A DNA stretch of 6,095 nucleotides from JAFAXD01 sp035472475 (GTDB taxonomy: Bacteria > Pseudomonadota > Alphaproteobacteria > Rhizobiales > Xanthobacteraceae). The notes under the pieces are model-generated. The model was given only the letters and a program-made list of their open reading frames with translations, ran no database searches and was not told the DNA's origin. This document shows positions 1-5,697 of this stretch, piece after piece; position 1 is the first letter of the stretch; the number at the start of each line of letters is the position of its first letter. Both the position numbers and the translations under genes were made by a program. The stretch spans positions 1-6,095 of the forward strand of contig DATIPA010000250.1 in the NCBI GenBank assembly GCA_035472475.1, read 5' to 3'.

Positions 1-686
1 GCATCCGTTTGCCGGGTGTTCTTGGCGAGCGCCGCCGTGTAGACGACCTCCTCCTGCAGGCTCGCCGGGAACGGACCGACCAGATCGATGCCGGGCGCGG
101 TCAATACGCTGATCAGAAACACGCCAAGCTCGGCCTCGCCCTTTACGACCGCGTGAACGATCTGCGCCGGCCCGGGCTGCGCCCTGGTCTTGGCCTTCAT
201 GACATCGGCGATGCCGAGGCGCTCGAACACCCGCAGCACTTGCGCGCCCGCCGCGCTCTCCGGCGTGAAGGCGATCGATTGAGCGTTGAGCAGCGTCTGC
301 TTGAGCGCGTCCGGCGTAGTGATGTCGGGCTTTTGGCCGCCGGCGCGCACCGCAACCCCGAGACCGACGCGTGCAACGTCGGTCGTCGGCCCGGGAGCGA
401 ACTCGGCCTTCGCGACCGCATCCTCGAACACCTCGCGCGGCACGATCCCGAGGTCGAACATGGCTCCCGGCGTTGCCATCTTGATCAGCTCCGGCGTGGT
501 CCCGAAGCGAAACACCAGCTTGTGACCGGATGTGCTCTGGAATTGCGCGCCAAGTTCCTGCAGCGCGGCCGTCATGCCGCCGCCCGCCAGGATCTGCAGT
601 TCGGTCGCCTGCGCGGTGGCGACCGGCGACACCGCGATGACCATACCGAGCATCGCCGCGGCAGCCCTCAGCAAACGCGTCTTCAT
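1..686 (-). CDS. ModA-like periplasmic substrate-binding protein, 3' end beyond the window
   Basis: The minus strand is open from ATG at 686-684 to the left edge, giving 228 complete codons with no stop. Residues 1-27 form a Sec signal peptide: a basic start (MKTRLLR), a hydrophobic stretch and an AQA cleavage site before TELQIL. The mature part begins ELQILAGGGMTAALQELGAQF, followed by FRFGTTPELIKM and FDLGIVP, the type-2 solute-binding fold of the molybdate-binding ModA family. These proteins capture a ligand in the periplasm, usually for an ABC importer. The usual ModA hydroxyl residues near the first strand are replaced by glycines (AGGG), so the ligand may not be molybdate. About 25-35 residues are probably missing at the C-terminus. 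A GGGGG run 5 nt upstream is the likely ribosome-binding site. The gene starts 41 bp after the multicopper oxidase stop on the same strand, so co-transcription is likely. No permease or ATPase gene is visible. Confidence 0.85.
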   Translation of the reverse strand, partial: MKTRLLRAAAAMLGMVIAVSPVATAQATELQILAGGGMTAALQELGAQFQSTSGHKLVFRFGTTPELIKMATPGAMFDLGIVPREVFEDAVAKAEFAPGPTTDVARVGLGVAVRAGGQKPDITTPDALKQTLLNAQSIAFTPESAAGAQVLRVFERLGIADVMKAKTRAQPGPAQIVHAVVKGEAELGVFLISVLTAPGIDLVGPFPASLQEEVVYTAALAKNTRQTD

Positions 687-727
687 GTCAGCCCCCGTGA
701 ATTGCGGCGTTCCGCACGCCGCGCGCT

Positions 728-2305
728 TTAGGTCTTATACACCTCCACGACCTGCATCATACCGAGTTCCTCGTGATTCATCATGTGGCAGTGGAACACG
801 AAGCGGCCGGTGAAATCGAGGAAGCGCGAGCGCAACGTGACGCTGCCGTCGCGCGGCACCACCACCGTGTCGCGCCAGTCCGCCACCGCGAGCTTATCGC
901 CGTTGACCGCGACCAGCTGGAACGGATTGGTGTGGACATGGAAGATGTGGTCGTTCTCCTTGTCCTCGTTGACGACCAGCCACTCCTCGACCGCACCGAG
1001 CGGAATTCGTTGATCGACCCGGTTCGGGTCAAACCGCACGCCGCAGATGAAGTAGGTGAATTCCTGATAATTGCCGGCGGGCGGATACTCGGGTTGATCG
1101 AGCGACAGCGTCAGGCGCCGCTTGTTGGTGATTTCCGCATCGCGAATGGCGGCAAGCGGCCCCGGCTTCAGCGCGCTCGGTAGCCGCATCTCGAGCGGTG
1201 CGCCCTCAACGATAAGACTGGCCAGCGGTCCGACCGGCGAGGGATAGCCCTGATCGTAGGCGATCGCCGCGAGCGCATAGGTGCCGGGCGCGCCCGCCTT
1301 GACCAGCACGTCGGCGCGCTGGCCTGGCGCCATCAGCAGATTGTCGAGCCGGTCAATCTGCGACCGGGCAACGCCGTCATATGCGACCGCGTGCAGCGGA
1401 TGCTTCTCGAGCGCGACGTTAAGGTCGTTCTCGTGGCCGGCGTGAACGATCCGCCAGCGCTGCACCTCGCCCGGGCGCATGCGAATTACCGGCACGCGCT
1501 GCCCGTTGACGGAGAGGAATCGCGGCACCGCTTCCGGCCAGACCGTGTCATAGTTTTCAATCGTGCCGCGGTAGTCGAACAGCACCTCGTTGAGCATGAG
1601 CACGCGCTCGGCGGCGGCGGCGATTTCCGGAACGTCGGCGAAATCGCCTTCGACGATCAGCGTGCCGGCCATGCCGCTCGTCATCTGCACGTCGGCGCTG
1701 CCATGATGATGCGGATGATACCAATAGGTGCCGCTCGGGTGATCCTTGGGGATCGCGATCTCGATGTCGTAGCTCTGCCCCGGCTCCATCGAGCGAAACA
1801 CATTATCGGCAATTCCATCCGGGCTGACGTGCCCGCCATGGAAATGGAGGTTGGTGGTGTTGAAATGATGCGGCAGCGACATGTCGACCGGGGTCGGGTC
1901 CGGGTTGGGTGGCAGCGCGTTGGTGAGGCGGATGCGCAGCACGTCGCCGGGCTTGACGCGCAAGGTCGGGCCCGGGATCGTGCCTTCATAGGAGCGCAGC
2001 GACAGGCGATAGCCGCCGATGTCCTTGTAGGAGTAGCCGACGCGCAGGCTGGTGCGCAGTTCGCCGTTCGACGAGCGGCGCACCTCCGGCTCGATCAGCG
2101 CCGCGTTCTTGTCGTAGGGCGCGCGCGGGACGCCGCGGCCGGTGTGGCCTTGCATGTCCGTGCTGCCACCGTCGCCGTGGTTCTGTGCGATCGCAAGCCC
2201 CGCAAGCGCCGGCGCCAGGAACGCAGAGGCGGCGGCGCCCGTCCACAGCAGGTCACGCCGCGACAGCGCGCTCGAGTTCTCGAACATACGTCTGATCGAC
2301 TTCAT
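728..2305 (-). CDS. Tat-exported multicopper oxidase (laccase/CueO/CopA-like)
   Basis: This 525-residue protein should oxidise substrates such as phenols or metal ions (for example Cu(I)) while reducing oxygen to water in the periplasm. Residues 15-20 (SRRDLL) form a twin-arginine motif, followed by a hydrophobic segment and an AIA cleavage site near residue 40, as expected for export after cofactor loading. All copper-ligand motifs are visible: LHFHG (H154, H156), YHPHHHG (H197, H199), HIFHVH (H453, H456, H458) and HCHMMNHEELGM (H505, C506, H507, H511, axial M516). The three cupredoxin domains and the length fit the family. The ATG at 2305 is preferred because it places the Tat motif near the N-terminus and has GAGAG 7 nt upstream. 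The open frame extends to 2449, but that extension overlaps the DTW gene and would bury the signal. A His/Met-containing linker follows the signal peptide. The true substrate cannot be read from the sequence. Confidence 0.95.
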   Translation of the reverse strand: MKSIRRMFENSSALSRRDLLWTGAAASAFLAPALAGLAIAQNHGDGGSTDMQGHTGRGVPRAPYDKNAALIEPEVRRSSNGELRTSLRVGYSYKDIGGYRLSLRSYEGTIPGPTLRVKPGDVLRIRLTNALPPNPDPTPVDMSLPHHFNTTNLHFHGGHVSPDGIADNVFRSMEPGQSYDIEIAIPKDHPSGTYWYHPHHHGSADVQMTSGMAGTLIVEGDFADVPEIAAAAERVLMLNEVLFDYRGTIENYDTVWPEAVPRFLSVNGQRVPVIRMRPGEVQRWRIVHAGHENDLNVALEKHPLHAVAYDGVARSQIDRLDNLLMAPGQRADVLVKAGAPGTYALAAIAYDQGYPSPVGPLASLIVEGAPLEMRLPSALKPGPLAAIRDAEITNKRRLTLSLDQPEYPPAGNYQEFTYFICGVRFDPNRVDQRIPLGAVEEWLVVNEDKENDHIFHVHTNPFQLVAVNGDKLAVADWRDTVVVPRDGSVTLRSRFLDFTGRFVFHCHMMNHEELGMMQVVEVYKT

Positions 2306-2359
2306 TCCTAATCTCTCGTTGGCGCCCGTGCGGAGATGATGGTGGAGATTTACCGGGCC

Positions 2360-2382
2360 AGCAAGGCGTCGCTCGCCTTGCT
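2360..2382 (-). terminator. Hairpin just after the DTW gene stop, possible terminator
   Basis: A perfect 9-bp inverted repeat (AGCAAGGCG / CGCCTTGCT) with a 5-nt loop starts 2 nt after the TGA of the DTW gene, in the 79-bp gap before the multicopper oxidase. No T-run follows on the minus strand, so it is not a classic intrinsic terminator. It could cause partial termination, protect the 3' end, or uncouple the oxidase from the DTW gene. Confidence 0.45.
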
Positions 2383-2384
2383 TG

Positions 2385-3083
2385 TCACCGCCCGTGCCCC
2401 GCGCCGGAACCCGGGTGCAGCGCACGATAGCGCGCGAGCAGCCGCTCAAAGCTTGCGATCAACGTGGCTTCGATCTCCGGCTTGCCTTCGAGCCGCGCCA
2501 GCAGCATCGCCGCGGCCTCGAGCGTCGAGAGCCCGTCGCTGCGCGGCTCGCGCCGCAGCCGGCCGTAACGCGAGCGGCGCTTTGGGCCAAGCACAACGCG
2601 CTGGCACTTGAGCATCCAGCCGTTGCGCCACCACAGCGCCTTGGCCTGGCTCCAGGTGCCGTCGAGCAGCACGATGCCTTCGATCTCGCGCAGCGCCGCG
2701 TCCTGGTGGTCGACCGCGCTGCCCTTGCGGTTGACGACCACGATGTCGCGATCGGGCAGCACGACGGCGGCGCGGACCGAGCCCAGATAGAGGATCGCCC
2801 AGCGCCGCGGATCGGCGGGCCGGCCGAGGATTTTGGTGAGGCTCGGCCACGACAGGCCGATCGTGAGCTGCGCGTTCTTGAAATGCAGCGCCGTGAGCTG
2901 CGCGGTGCCGAGTTCGCGATCCTGCTCCTGCGGATGCTGCAGGATCAGCAACGCAACCTGATTGTCGATCGGCGTAATTCCTTCGCACACGCACAGCGCC
3001 GGCGGCTTGCGGCAGCGCGGGCATTCGGCGTTTGGATCGGCGGCGGGGGCCGGCGGCGTTGCGCTGGCGGGCTCATTACTCAT
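2385..3083 (-). CDS. DTW-domain protein, probable tRNA-uridine aminocarboxypropyltransferase
   Basis: The 232-residue protein carries the hallmarks of the DTW family. An N-terminal cysteine cluster, CPRC..P..LCVC (C21, C24, C31, C33), probably binds zinc. The central strands (VALLILQHPQE) are followed by LLDGTWSQAK with the D-x-T-W signature at 141-144, and a YGRLRREPRSDGLSTLEA segment lies at 173-190. Characterised members such as E. coli TapT (YfiP) transfer the 3-amino-3-carboxypropyl group of S-adenosylmethionine to uridine in tRNA, giving acp3U. That activity here is inferred from family. Residues 1-20 are Ala/Pro-rich and look disordered. The ATG at 3083 is the only reasonable start, although no clear Shine-Dalgarno sequence precedes it. 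The gene is divergent from the RraA-like gene, and a hairpin directly follows its stop. Confidence 0.93.
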   Translation of the reverse strand: MSNEPASATPPAPAADPNAECPRCRKPPALCVCEGITPIDNQVALLILQHPQEQDRELGTAQLTALHFKNAQLTIGLSWPSLTKILGRPADPRRWAILYLGSVRAAVVLPDRDIVVVNRKGSAVDHQDAALREIEGIVLLDGTWSQAKALWWRNGWMLKCQRVVLGPKRRSRYGRLRREPRSDGLSTLEAAAMLLARLEGKPEIEATLIASFERLLARYRALHPGSGAGHGR

Positions 3084-3187
3084 TGCGGCCGTATACGCTC
3101 TCGCCTGCGCGCCGACAATGCGCCGCGCTTGCGCCCGCGGTCCGGCTGATGGACAGTCTCTCCGTTCAACAACGCCGGAGTTTTGCC
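3084..3187. promoter_or_regulatory. Divergent intergenic region between DTW and RraA-like genes
   Basis: These 104 bp separate two divergently read genes and must hold, or lie close to, both promoters. I see no convincing -35/-10 pair in either direction. The GGAG at 3176-3179 serves as the ribosome-binding site of the RraA-like gene. Confidence 0.4.
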
Positions 3188-3892
3188 ATGGCTGCCCTTG
3201 CGAGCGTCGATCTCGAAGCGCTGTGCGCCCTCGACACGCCGACGATCTGCAACGCGCTCGAGATCGCGACGCCGGAGCGCCGCGCCTATGGCTTCAACCG
3301 CCAGCCGCTGGTCGCGCCGATCCCCGGCACCAAGGCGGTCGTCGGCTATGCGCGCACCGCGACGATCCGCGCGCGCGAGCCGCACCGGAGGAACCGCGAC
3401 GAAGCACGCGAGCTTCGTCTGAAATATTACGCCCATGTGGCGCAGGCGCCGTTGCCGAGCCTGGTGGTGATGCAGGACGTCGACGGGCCGGATCGTGGGT
3501 TCGGCGCGTTCTGGGGCGAGGTCCAATCCAACGTGCACAAGGCGCTCGGCTGCGCCGGCGTCGTCACCGACGGCTCGGTGCGCGACATCGATGCGTGGGC
3601 GCCCGGCTTCTTCGTGCTCGCGGGCTCGGTGATGCCCTCGCACGCGCATGTCGACGTGGTCGAGATCGGCGGCACGGTCAGCGTCGCCGGCATGATCGTC
3701 GTTGACGGTGATCTCGTGCACGCCGACCGGCACGGTGCGGTCGTCATTCCGCACGCGAGCGTTGGCAAAGTGCTGGAAGCGGCGGCGCTGCTGGCGCGGC
3801 GCGAGAAGGTTCTGCTCGACGCCGCGCGCAAGCCCGGGTTTTCGGTCGAGACCCTGCGCGAGGCGTTCAGCCGCGCGGATGAGATACATTGA
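3188..3892 (+). CDS. RraA-family protein (aldolase/decarboxylase-like)
   Basis: The 234-residue protein has the RraA / 4-hydroxy-4-methyl-2-oxoglutarate aldolase fold. FGAFWGEVQSN (105-115) leads into GCAGVVTDGSVRDIDAW (121-137) with the R132-D133 pair, followed by GDLVHADRHGAVVIP (174-188). Family members are Mg-dependent aldolases or oxaloacetate decarboxylases. E. coli RraA instead inhibits RNase E, but the name alone does not imply that role here. From memory, aldolase-active members have an acidic residue two positions after the RD pair. Here that position is A136, with D135 one place off, so activity is uncertain. The segment at 62-75 (REPHRRNRDEARE) is unusually basic and probably a surface loop. 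ATG 3188 is chosen because GGAG lies 8 nt upstream. An in-frame ATG at 3149 would add 13 unconvincing residues. The protein has no signal peptide and should be cytoplasmic. It converges on the EthD gene. Confidence 0.92.
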   Translation: MAALASVDLEALCALDTPTICNALEIATPERRAYGFNRQPLVAPIPGTKAVVGYARTATIRAREPHRRNRDEARELRLKYYAHVAQAPLPSLVVMQDVDGPDRGFGAFWGEVQSNVHKALGCAGVVTDGSVRDIDAWAPGFFVLAGSVMPSHAHVDVVEIGGTVSVAGMIVVDGDLVHADRHGAVVIPHASVGKVLEAAALLARREKVLLDAARKPGFSVETLREAFSRADEIH

Positions 3893-3932
3893 ACGCGCAG
3901 GCCAACCGACAGCAGTGAGCCTTCTGGCGTAA

Positions 3933-3954
3933 CCTGCCGTGGGTACGTCGCAGG
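3933..3954. terminator. Weak hairpin between convergent RraA-like and EthD genes
   Basis: CCTGC pairs with GCAGG, with an inner CGT/ACG pairing inside the loop. It lies in the 65-bp gap between the two convergent stop codons, where a bidirectional terminator is expected. Only CTTT follows on the plus strand and TT on the minus strand, so the assignment rests mainly on position. Confidence 0.25.
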
Positions 3955-3957
3955 CTT

Positions 3958-4269
3958 TCACAGTTCCTTGCTGTCGAACAGGAACGTCTGGAAGCCTTGC
4001 TCGCTCGCGAGCTTGCGCCGGTCGGCGGCGCACGCCTGCCCCTCCGGCGAAGCGAAGGCCGATCGCATGGCCGCCACGCTGTCGAAGTGCAGTACCGCGA
4101 CGAAATAGGTATCGGCCGCGCTGCCGAGGGTCGTGATCGAGCCGACGCTTGTCTCGTACTTTCGCAAGCCCGGCAGTTTCTTCGCCAGCGGGACATGGAC
4201 GCCAAAGTAGTGCCGATCGAACGCATCGACATCGTCCGGTGTTTTGTAAACCACGACCATCTGCGCCAT
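3958..4269 (-). CDS. EthD-family dimeric alpha/beta-barrel protein
   Basis: The 103-residue protein matches the EthD family. The opening strand MVVVYKTPDD is followed by FDRHYFGVHVPLAKKLPGLRKYE (17-39), with the conserved H25-x-P27 and LPGL, then a strand YFVAVLHFDS and the ASPEG turn (73-77). EthD was named from an ethyl tert-butyl ether degradation cluster, but most members are small homodimeric ferredoxin-like barrels of unknown function, some acting in polyketide or aromatic metabolism. The length fits a single domain. The start at 4269 has GGAG 7 nt upstream. There is no signal peptide, so it is cytoplasmic. The nearest upstream gene on the same strand is the 67-residue protein at 4385-4588, 115 bp away, so a shared transcript is possible but not evident. 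No partner oxygenase or hydrolase lies nearby to suggest a substrate. Confidence 0.9.
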   Translation of the reverse strand: MAQMVVVYKTPDDVDAFDRHYFGVHVPLAKKLPGLRKYETSVGSITTLGSAADTYFVAVLHFDSVAAMRSAFASPEGQACAADRRKLASEQGFQTFLFDSKEL

Positions 4270-4312
4270 GCGGTTGCTCCGGTGCAGGCCGATAGCGCCC
4301 GCGGTTTGACCA

Positions 4313-4338
4313 GCCCGTTGTCACCAAGACGAACGGGC
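4313..4338 (-). other. Hairpin in the EthD leader
   Basis: GCCCGTT pairs with AACGGGC (7 bp), and an inner GTC/GAC pairing continues the stem past one bulged G. It lies between the stop of the small helical protein gene and the EthD start. There is no T-run after it, so it could be a leader structure or a weak 3' end for the upstream gene. Confidence 0.3.
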
Positions 4339-4384
4339 CGGCCTGAACGGATCGGTCGGCGCAAGACAATTTTTGGCGATCGTT

Positions 4385-4588
4385 TTAGCGGCTCGCCGTT
4401 TGATAATAGGTGTGAGCAAGCGCGTCGGCCTTGGCGGTGAACTCTTCCGCGAGCTGACGGAACTCCTCCCGGGCGCTGGTTTCAAAGCACTTCTGTGACG
4501 CCCTTCGGCAGCGAACGGCCAAGCGCCGGAAGTAGACGATCTCGCTCTCCAGGTCGCGCATTGGTGCTGTCCCCATCTCAGTTAGCAT
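4385..4588 (-). CDS. Small helical hypothetical protein
   Basis: This is a 67-residue, highly charged protein with no signal peptide or membrane segment. From about residue 11 to 58 it reads as almost continuous helix (RDLESEIVYFRRLAVRCRR..., EEFRQLAEEFTAKADALAHTYY), with hydrophobic residues spaced as in an amphipathic or coiled-coil helix pair. Short proteins with this RDLE-EI-YFRRLA style are, from memory, frequent in Bradyrhizobium relatives and have no assigned role. The start at 4588 is chosen because GAGGTG lies just upstream. The open frame reaches back to 4627, and ATGs at 4576 and 4561 are also possible. The last of these would begin directly at MRDLESEI. No function can be assigned. 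Confidence 0.7.
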   Translation of the reverse strand: MLTEMGTAPMRDLESEIVYFRRLAVRCRRASQKCFETSAREEFRQLAEEFTAKADALAHTYYQTASR

Positions 4589-4871
4589 CACCCACCTCGG
4601 ATCGGCGTTCTGTGATGCCGAGCACAAACCGTCTGGCGGTAAATGGGACGTGTATCCATTGGTCGCACGGAATCCGCCGGGGGTTCACAGTGCTCGGCCG
4701 CGACACGCATGTGCGGCGGCGGCGGAGTTTCAAAAACCGGCGCAAAAACCCGGCCCGGGGTAGGTCCGGTAACCGGCTGTTAAGGGTTTCGGGCCTTGAG
4801 AATGGCGCGTTTTCCGCCCACCATGAGGTTGCTTGTGGCCATTTGCACCAAGCGGGGCGATTGGGAGAACG
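4589..4871. promoter_or_regulatory. Divergent intergenic region upstream of the small helical protein and the lipoprotein
   Basis: No gene is visible here. Both flanking genes are read outward, so their promoters should lie inside. Structure present includes a 9-bp inverted repeat (4617-4625 / 4690-4698), a near-direct repeat AAAAACCGGC / AAAAACCCGGC (4732-4741, 4744-4754) and a palindrome CCGGTAACCGG (4766-4776). On the plus strand TTGAGA near 4797, 17 nt before CACCAT, is a weak promoter candidate. Confidence 0.4.
4617..4698. repeat. 9-bp inverted repeat with 64-nt spacer
   Basis: GCCGAGCAC (4617-4625) is the exact reverse complement of GTGCTCGGC (4690-4698). Just inside, AACC (4627-4630) can pair with GGTT (4682-4685), so the arms can extend with a small internal loop. 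It lies in a divergent promoter region and could be paired operator half-sites or an RNA stem. Confidence 0.45.
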
Positions 4872-4892
4872 ATGCTGGGGGATAGAGACCGC

Positions 4893-5324
4893 ATGACCCG
4901 TGCTGTTGTTGTGCGCACAGGATTGGCCTTGCTGCTGGTTGCGTCGGTGCTTGCGAACTGCACCGGAAACCTGCCGCCGGCCCTGTTCGGCAAGGACGAG
5001 CCCAAGATCGATCCGAACCTCTGGCCGAAGGATTACAAGAAGGCGGTCATCACCTTTGTGACCAACAACGAGGGCAATCCGACCGGTCTGCGCGACGCCG
5101 CGATGTCGGAACCGGTCCTGCGTCCGCTCGACAACATCGAGCGCTACATGTCCTGCGTGCGCTATACCGTCCCCCGCACCGGGCAGACCAGCGAACACCT
5201 GGTGTATTTCCTCGGCGGGCAGATCAATCAGTTCGTCAAGACAACCCCGGAGCAGTGCAAGTGGGCGGCCTACAAGCCGTTTCCGGAGCTCGAAAAGATC
5301 TGCATGGGCGAGAAGTGCCAATAA
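4893..5324 (+). CDS. Putative lipoprotein or secreted protein, unknown function
   Basis: The 143-residue protein begins with a basic n-region (MTRAVVVR), a hydrophobic core (LALLLVASVL) and ANC at 21-23, which resembles a lipobox (L-A-x-C) with an unusual Asn before the cysteine. The mature part starts TGNLPPALFGKDEPKIDPNLWPKDY and contains a repeated pattern of basic and aromatic residues. It includes RYMSCVRY (85-91) and ends in PELEKICMGEKCQ. Four cysteines besides C23 (C88, C122, C137, C142) could form two disulfides, consistent with an exported protein. I do not recognise a characterised family; it resembles short exported proteins of unknown function in Bradyrhizobiaceae. ATG 4893 gives the best signal peptide. 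ATG 4872, with GGGAG 4 nt upstream, has the better ribosome-binding site and would add seven residues (MLGDRDR). It stands alone, with gene-poor DNA on both sides. Confidence 0.8.
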   Translation: MTRAVVVRTGLALLLVASVLANCTGNLPPALFGKDEPKIDPNLWPKDYKKAVITFVTNNEGNPTGLRDAAMSEPVLRPLDNIERYMSCVRYTVPRTGQTSEHLVYFLGGQINQFVKTTPEQCKWAAYKPFPELEKICMGEKCQ

Positions 5325-5378
5325 CCAAGCCGCTCCCGGGCGCCTGACTTGCAGCCGGCACCGCCAAAAGAGCGGCGA

Positions 5379-5393
5379 TTGTCATACTGACAA
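5379..5393. promoter_or_regulatory. 15-bp palindrome, candidate operator
   Basis: TTGTCATACTGACAA is a perfect 6-bp inverted repeat around a 3-nt centre. It is AT-richer than its surroundings and lies about 85 bp upstream of the short ORF at 5478. The form fits a binding site for a dimeric repressor, but no regulator gene is in the window and no well-placed -35/-10 pair surrounds it. Confidence 0.4.
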
Positions 5394-5446
5394 CAACATT
5401 ATCGGTACTCTGGGCGAAGCTGTGGCAATGCTGCGGCGCGATGGGG

Positions 5447-5466
5447 TTCCGGCTGGGGAGCCGGAA
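5447..5466 (+). promoter_or_regulatory. Hairpin over the ribosome-binding region of the small ORF
   Basis: TTCCGGCT and AGCCGGAA form a perfect 8-bp stem with a GGGG loop. The 3' arm includes the GGAA that starts the purine-rich GGAAGGGGG (5463-5471) ahead of the ATGs at 5472 and 5478. In RNA the stem would end at the edge of the ribosome-binding site and could limit translation. It has no T-run, so it is unlikely to be a terminator. Confidence 0.45.
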
Positions 5467-5477
5467 GGGGGATGGGG

Positions 5478-5561
5478 ATGAAGACTGCGCTCATTATTCT
5501 CTTGATCGGGGCACTAATTGCGAGCGCGCGCTCCGCGCCGGCCAAGCAGGTGCAGGAGTAG
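5478..5561 (+). CDS. Short signal-peptide-like or membrane peptide (27 aa)
   Basis: The ORF encodes a 27-residue peptide (29 if ATG 5472 is used). It has a basic start (MKTA), one hydrophobic segment (LIILLIGALIA), a small-residue region that could be a cleavage site (ASARSAPA) and a polar tail (KQVQE). This is either a single-pass membrane micropeptide or a signal sequence with almost nothing after it. A purine-rich GGAAGGGGG lies at suitable spacing for ATG 5478. The length resembles entericidin-type peptides, but the lipobox cysteine is absent, so I do not assign it there. It could also be the decayed 5' end of a longer secreted protein gene, since the next downstream sequence is non-coding. 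Coding status is uncertain because the ORF is so short. Confidence 0.35.
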   Translation: MKTALIILLIGALIASARSAPAKQVQE

Positions 5562-5576
5562 ACCGCGCGGGTTTTT
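5533..5576 (+). terminator. Weak intrinsic terminator candidate at the end of the small ORF
   Basis: CCGCGC (5533-5538) can pair with GCGCGG (5565-5570), with an inner GGT/ACC pairing, followed by G and TTTTT at 5572-5576. The T-run right after a GC stem is terminator-like. The long loop makes it weak, and a competing CCGCG/CGCGG pairing (5563-5581) exists. Confidence 0.25.
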
Positions 5577-5640
5577 CGCGGGCGGCGACCGTCCGACACG
5601 CGTCCAGGGGCGTGGGTCAATCCGCGCCGGAAGATCTCTT

Positions 5641-5690
5641 TGAGCGTGTCCTTATCGCAAAACCGGTGACCACCTTTGCAGCAGTCACGG
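5641..5690. repeat. Decayed alphaproteobacterial intergenic palindromic repeat
   Basis: The stretch reads TGAGCGTG, then GCAAAACCGGTGACCAC, then TTTGC and a degraded right arm near GTCACGG. This resembles the interspersed palindrome common in Bradyrhizobium and relatives, recalled as GAGCATGATC ... AAAACCGGTTCCCAC ... GATCATGCTC. The left arm and core are recognisable, while the right arm has lost its match. It lies just upstream of the phzF remnant, in intergenic DNA as expected for this repeat class. Identification is by memory of the consensus. Confidence 0.5.
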
Positions 5691-5697
5691 CGATCCC

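Noticed and set aside
9..731. 240-codon plus-strand open frame
   Set aside because: It lies opposite the ModA-like gene. Its Arg-rich, repetitive translation is typical of the antisense of GC-rich coding DNA, and the minus frame has a signal peptide and family motifs.
1391..2311. 306-codon plus-strand open frame
   Set aside because: It is antisense to the multicopper oxidase, whose copper motifs are complete. The plus frame shows only low-complexity R/A/H-rich sequence.
2306..2449. N-terminal extension of the multicopper oxidase frame
   Set aside because: It would overlap the DTW gene and place the twin-arginine signal about 60 residues from the N-terminus. The ATG at 2305 has a suitable ribosome-binding site.
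3032..3187. N-terminal extension of the RraA-like frame
   Set aside because: It overlaps the start of the divergent DTW gene, and its Arg-rich sequence does not look like part of the fold. GGAG supports the start at 3188.
3365..3415. Possible paired frameshift in the RraA-like gene around the basic segment
   Set aside because: An alternate frame gives a slightly more family-like APEEP stretch, but the flanking frame is intact on both sides and a variable surface loop explains it more simply.
3080..4369. 429-codon minus-strand open frame
   Set aside because: It spans the RraA-like gene in antisense and the EthD gene in another frame. Both of those have clear family motifs and ribosome-binding sites, while this frame has none.
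4766..4776. Palindrome CCGGTAACCGG as an operator
   Set aside because: Short GC-rich palindromes are common by chance in this base composition, and nothing else ties it to a promoter.
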